Shown here: one piece after another, positions 6,513 to 8,500 of the stretch
How positions within the stretch are numbered: the first letter of the stretch is position 1
Layout of the letters: the number at the start of each line of letters is the position of its first letter
Assembly (NCBI GenBank): GCA_021816545.1
Contig: JAKAXP010000097.1
Location: forward strand, 1-8,500
DNA: 8,500 nt
Direction of reading: 5' to 3'
Source of the DNA: Bacteroidota bacterium
GTDB lineage: Bacteria > Bacteroidota > Bacteroidia > Bacteroidales > VadinHA17
Position numbers and translations under genes: made by a program
The notes under the pieces: generated by a model
The model's input: the letters and a program-made list of their open reading frames with translations, nothing else
The model's database searches: none
Told to the model about the DNA's origin: nothing

Positions 6513-7889
6513 TTAAAGCGTTTTCTCCCCGCGGATAAACGACGGGAGCGCAGAGAGCGGGACAGCTGTCTGCTCTCCCGTTTTCATGTTTTTGACCGTG
6601 GCCTGCCCGGCCGCAATCTCGTTGCTGCCGGCAATTACCACCATGGGAATTTTGCACGAATCGGCATATGAAAACTGCTTCTTCAGCTTCACCGGGTCAG
6701 GGTAAAGTTCGGTGGCAATGCCTGCATCCCTCAGCTCCCCTGCAACCTTCATCAGCGATGGCAGTTCCTCAGCGCCGAAATTGATAACAAGCACCTCCGT
6801 CGACGAACCTGTCTGCTCATGGAACAGGTTGAGCTGCAGCATCACATCATATATCCTGTCTGCACCGAATGAAACACCCACGCCTGAGACGCCGGGCATG
6901 CCAAAGATACCGGTCAGATCATCATACCTTCCGCCGCCGCATATGCTTCCGAAAGGAAGGTCTGCCGCCTTCACCTCTATGATGGTGCCGGTATAGTAAT
7001 TGAGCCCGCGCGCCAGCGAGAGATCAAGCTCCACAACTGCATTAACTGCCTCAATTGCCAGGTAACCTGTAAGCTCTTCCATCTCCTCAACCCCTTTCAG
7101 TCCGGCAGCCGAACCGGCCATCACCTTTTTCAGTTCCCGGAGCTTCTCCCCGGTTGTACCGCTAAGGTCTATCACCGGTTCAAGCCTGGCTATCACTTCC
7201 GGGGCAATTCCTCTCTGCAACAGTTCCTGCCTTACCCCTTCACGCCCAATTTTCTCAAGCTTGTCAATTGCAACGGTAATGTCGGTTATCCTCTCCCCTG
7301 CCCCCGCAATTTCAGCAATGCCGGCAAGGATCTTCCGGTTATTGATTTTGATAATTATGTTGATTCCGAGCTCCCCGAAGATGCGGTCAATAATCCTGAC
7401 AAGTTCAGCTTCGTTCAGCAGTGAGTCGCTGCCGATGACATCCACATCGCACTGGAAGAACTCACGGTATCTCCCTTTCTGGGGTTTGTCTGCCCTCCAG
7501 ACCGGCTGGATCTGGTACCTGCGGAATGGGAAAGTGATCTCGTCACGGTGCTGCACAACAAAACGGGCAAAGGGAACGGTAAGGTCATACCTTAGCCCTT
7601 TCTCGCTGATCTGCTGGGTTATGGATGACAAATCACCGGTTGCCAGGGCAGAAGATGACACTTCTGCCAGGAAATTTCCTGAATTGAGTATCCTGAAGAT
7701 GAGCCGGTCACCCTCCTCGCCGTACTTGCCGAGCAGTGTTGAGAGGTTCTCCATGGCCGGAGTCTCTATCGGCAGATAGCCGTAGAGTGAAAAGATCTTC
7801 CTGATTATTCCGAAGATATAGTTTCGGCGAAGCATCTCCGCCGGGGAGAAATCACGTGTGCCCTTGGGGATTGAAGGTTTCTGAGCCAT
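6513..7889 (-). CDS. hisS: Histidyl-tRNA synthetase
   Basis: The 458-residue cytoplasmic class II synthetase charges tRNA-His with histidine using ATP. Visible landmarks are motif 1 near 40-55 and motif 2 FRRYQIQPVWRADKPQKGRY (122-141, with R132). The first histidine-specific motif is LARGLNYYTG (292-301, R294), followed by GGGRYDDL (318-325) and motif 3 GVSFGADRIYDVM (338-350, with R345). The anticodon-binding domain is about 364-455. Asp in the usual RGLDYY is Asn here; I recall this as common in Bacteroidota but cannot check. The ATG at 7889 is preceded by a good -7 box and a short leader. Its 3' end faces the sigma cassette with only 4 nt between the two stop codons. Confidence 0.97.
   Translation of the reverse strand: MAQKPSIPKGTRDFSPAEMLRRNYIFGIIRKIFSLYGYLPIETPAMENLSTLLGKYGEEGDRLIFRILNSGNFLAEVSSSALATGDLSSITQQISEKGLRYDLTVPFARFVVQHRDEITFPFRRYQIQPVWRADKPQKGRYREFFQCDVDVIGSDSLLNEAELVRIIDRIFGELGINIIIKINNRKILAGIAEIAGAGERITDITVAIDKLEKIGREGVRQELLQRGIAPEVIARLEPVIDLSGTTGEKLRELKKVMAGSAAGLKGVEEMEELTGYLAIEAVNAVVELDLSLARGLNYYTGTIIEVKAADLPFGSICGGGRYDDLTGIFGMPGVSGVGVSFGADRIYDVMLQLNLFHEQTGSSTEVLVINFGAEELPSLMKVAGELRDAGIATELYPDPVKLKKQFSYADSCKIPMVVIAGSNEIAAGQATVKNMKTGEQTAVPLSALPSFIRGEKTL
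6543..6584 (+). terminator. Rho-independent terminator of the sigma cassette, inside hisS
   Basis: Read on the plus strand, CGGGAG (6543-6548) pairs with CTCCCG (6575-6580), GCAGA (6550-6554) with TCTGC (6569-6573), and AGC (6556-6558) with GCT (6565-6567). That is 14 pairs with two 1x1 mismatches around a 6-nt loop. TTTT follows at once (6581-6584), with another T5 a few bases later. It starts 34 nt after the stop of the exported-protein gene. It lies antisense to the last codons of hisS, so the convergent gene carries the terminator. Confidence 0.6.
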
Positions 7890-7891
7890 AC

Positions 7892-7908
7892 CGGGATATT
7901 AATTCCCG
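7892..7908. promoter_or_regulatory. Small inverted repeat in the hisS leader
   Basis: CGGGA (7892-7896) and TCCCG (7904-7908) form a 5-bp inverted repeat around TATTAAT. It lies between the -7 box and the hisS ATG, overlapping the expected transcription start. It could be an operator or a leader hairpin, but arms this short may be chance. Confidence 0.2.
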
Positions 7909-7909
7909 A

Positions 7910-7917
7910 CAAAAATA
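7910..7917 (-). promoter_or_regulatory. Probable -7 box for hisS
   Basis: On the minus strand the sequence is TATTTTTG, an exact TAnnTTTG match 20 nt before the hisS ATG, preceded by an A/T-rich stretch (7920-7926). No clear -33 TTG is found at the usual 19-bp spacing. The same TATTTTTG octamer forms the promoter of the PafA-like gene at 1837-1844. Confidence 0.45.
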
Positions 7918-7953
7918 GGAAAAAAACCGCGTTGGGGGATCATATCTTCACGT

Positions 7954-7968
7954 ATGCAGGTTCTGCAT
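7954..7968. repeat. Short hairpin between hisS and the DUF4870 gene
   Basis: ATGCAG (7954-7959) and CTGCAT (7963-7968) form a perfect 6-bp inverted repeat around GTT. It lies 10 bp from the stronger palindrome at 7979-8005. It may be part of the same 3'-end structure of the DUF4870 transcript. Confidence 0.4.
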
Positions 7969-7978
7969 CATCATGACG

Positions 7979-8005
7979 CAGCGACAGGTCTGAGACCTGT
8001 CGCTG
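7979..8005. repeat. Perfect 12-bp inverted repeat (terminator-like or REP-like)
   Basis: CAGCGACAGGTC (7979-7990), the loop TGA, and GACCTGTCGCTG (7994-8005) pair without mismatch. It begins 22 nt after the stop of the DUF4870 gene on the minus strand, the right place for a transcript end. There is no U-run on either strand, so it is not a textbook intrinsic terminator. It could act with Rho, protect the mRNA 3' end, or be one copy of a dispersed intergenic palindrome. Confidence 0.7.
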
Positions 8006-8027
8006 TAGTATGGCAATGATAAATTGT

Positions 8028-8384
8028 CTATTGGATGAAGGGAATCGAGATCGGGTATTTGAAGACCTCGCCTTTTGCTGCCCTGATGCTTGCCACAATG
8101 ACACATACCACCTCCAGGATGCCAAGTGCAATCAGCAGCGGAATGCCTACAATGATGAAGCAGAGAGGAATGAGAAGCACTGTATATAACAGCATTGAAA
8201 TCTGGAAGTTGAGTGCTGATTTACCGTTCATGTTGACCCATTCCGACTGGTCCTTCCTTGATACCCAGCAGATTAGCGGCCCGATTATCCCGCCAAAGGG
8301 AAAGAAATAACCGGCGAAGGTTGACAGGTGGCAGAACATTGCCCAGTCGCGCTCTGACTGTGTGTAGGTCTTGATCTCTTCCAT
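8028..8384 (-). CDS. DUF4870-family small membrane protein
   Basis: The 118-residue protein starts with a short polar region containing SERDWAMFCHLSTFAGYFFP (10-29), typical of DUF4870 proteins. Three hydrophobic segments follow (about 15-41, 62-80 and 82-101), with QSEWVNMNGKSALNFQ between the first two, another DUF4870 hallmark. The family is widespread and its function unknown; it belongs to the small Tic20-like integral membrane proteins. The ATG at 8384 was chosen because family members begin a few residues before the ERxWAM motif. An in-frame ATG at 8426 would add 14 residues (beginning MQHFSTG) and lies only 2 nt after the preceding gene's stop, so coupled initiation there remains possible. 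It is followed by two hairpins. Confidence 0.88.
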   Translation of the reverse strand: MEEIKTYTQSERDWAMFCHLSTFAGYFFPFGGIIGPLICWVSRKDQSEWVNMNGKSALNFQISMLLYTVLLIPLCFIIVGIPLLIALGILEVVCVIVASIRAAKGEVFKYPISIPFIQ

Positions 8385-8428
8385 TGCTTTTTTCTTAAAG
8401 ACGGTCCCGGTGCTAAAATGCTGCATCC

Positions 8429-8500
8429 TCAGAAGCGTGCGAGCCTCTTCAGGTCAGCAACCAGCAGGCCACTGGCATTCTTACTGTCAACCATATGACT
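8429..8500 (-). CDS. C-terminal end of an unidentified minus-strand gene (partial)
   Basis: The minus frame from the window edge is open for 23 codons to a TGA at 8431-8429. It reads SHMVDSKNASGLLVADLKRL and then ARF. It looks like a soluble helical C-terminus, and codon choice matches the neighbours. Its stop is 2 nt from the upstream candidate ATG (8426) of the DUF4870 gene, on the same strand. The likely layout is therefore an operon with the DUF4870 gene second. The family cannot be recognised from this fragment. Confidence 0.5.
   Translation of the reverse strand, partial: SHMVDSKNASGLLVADLKRLARF

Noticed and set aside
6511..6518. CTTTAAAG palindrome at the convergent stops
   Set aside because: It is only 8 nt, A/T-rich and includes the hisS stop codon. 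It is too short to support as a site.
7261..7779. 172-codon plus-strand open frame antisense to hisS
   Set aside because: It is Ser/Ile-rich with no recognisable domain, and lies entirely opposite the conserved HisRS catalytic core.
7940..8131. 63-codon minus-strand frame across the hisS/DUF4870 intergenic region
   Set aside because: It overlaps the DUF4870 C-terminus in another frame and runs through both hairpins. The composition is not protein-like.
1..8500. CRISPR arrays, tRNA/rRNA genes, insertion sequences, attachment sites
   Set aside because: No regularly spaced direct repeats, cloverleaf-like segments, transposase or integrase reading frames, or terminal repeats were found on either strand.

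Overview
The window looks like chromosomal DNA of a Bacteroidota bacterium, probably of the Bacteroidales/Marinilabiliales type. The evidence is a type IX secretion (T9SS) type A sorting domain on a secreted peptidase, PafA-type phosphatase homology, several TAnnTTTG -7 promoter boxes of the Bacteroidota sigma factor, an ECF sigma gene followed by a 'PF-VPE-YF' membrane protein and an 'LTPxEAxxFWPLYN' periplasmic protein, and Bacteroidota-like HisRS and DUF4870 proteins. No mobile element, CRISPR array, tRNA or rRNA was seen. The window is gene-dense and reads as core or near-core genome.

Left part (158-4707, minus strand). Transcription runs from a divergent YchF/OLA1-family P-loop ATPase, through a secreted M14 zinc carboxypeptidase (TTG start, 8 nt after the ychF stop), to an exported alkaline-phosphatase-superfamily protein with its own well-formed promoter. 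The phosphatase-like protein aligns with PafA from memory but lacks the nucleophilic Thr and one metal-ligand Asp, so it is probably a pseudophosphatase. This is the most notable signal in the window. The YchF protein has heavily altered P-loop and switch regions but a standard NxxE motif and TGS domain. It looks like a distinct paralogous clade.

Middle part (4820-6508, plus strand). A three-gene cassette encodes an ECF sigma factor, a single-pass membrane protein that is a candidate anti-sigma factor, and a small exported helical Spy/CpxP-like protein. The layout suggests an envelope-stress or signalling module: a periplasmic sensor, a transmembrane anti-sigma and a sigma factor, comparable in topology to CnrYXH. 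The sigma gene and ychF are divergent with close -7 boxes. A strong Rho-independent terminator for the cassette lies inside the 3' end of the convergent hisS gene.

Right part (6513-8500, minus strand). This holds hisS (histidyl-tRNA synthetase), a 138-bp intergenic region with a promoter box and two hairpins (one a perfect 12-bp inverted repeat), a small DUF4870 membrane protein, and the last 23 codons of a further unidentified gene running off the window edge. Family assignments and PafA residue numbering come from recalled sequences and have not been checked against a database.
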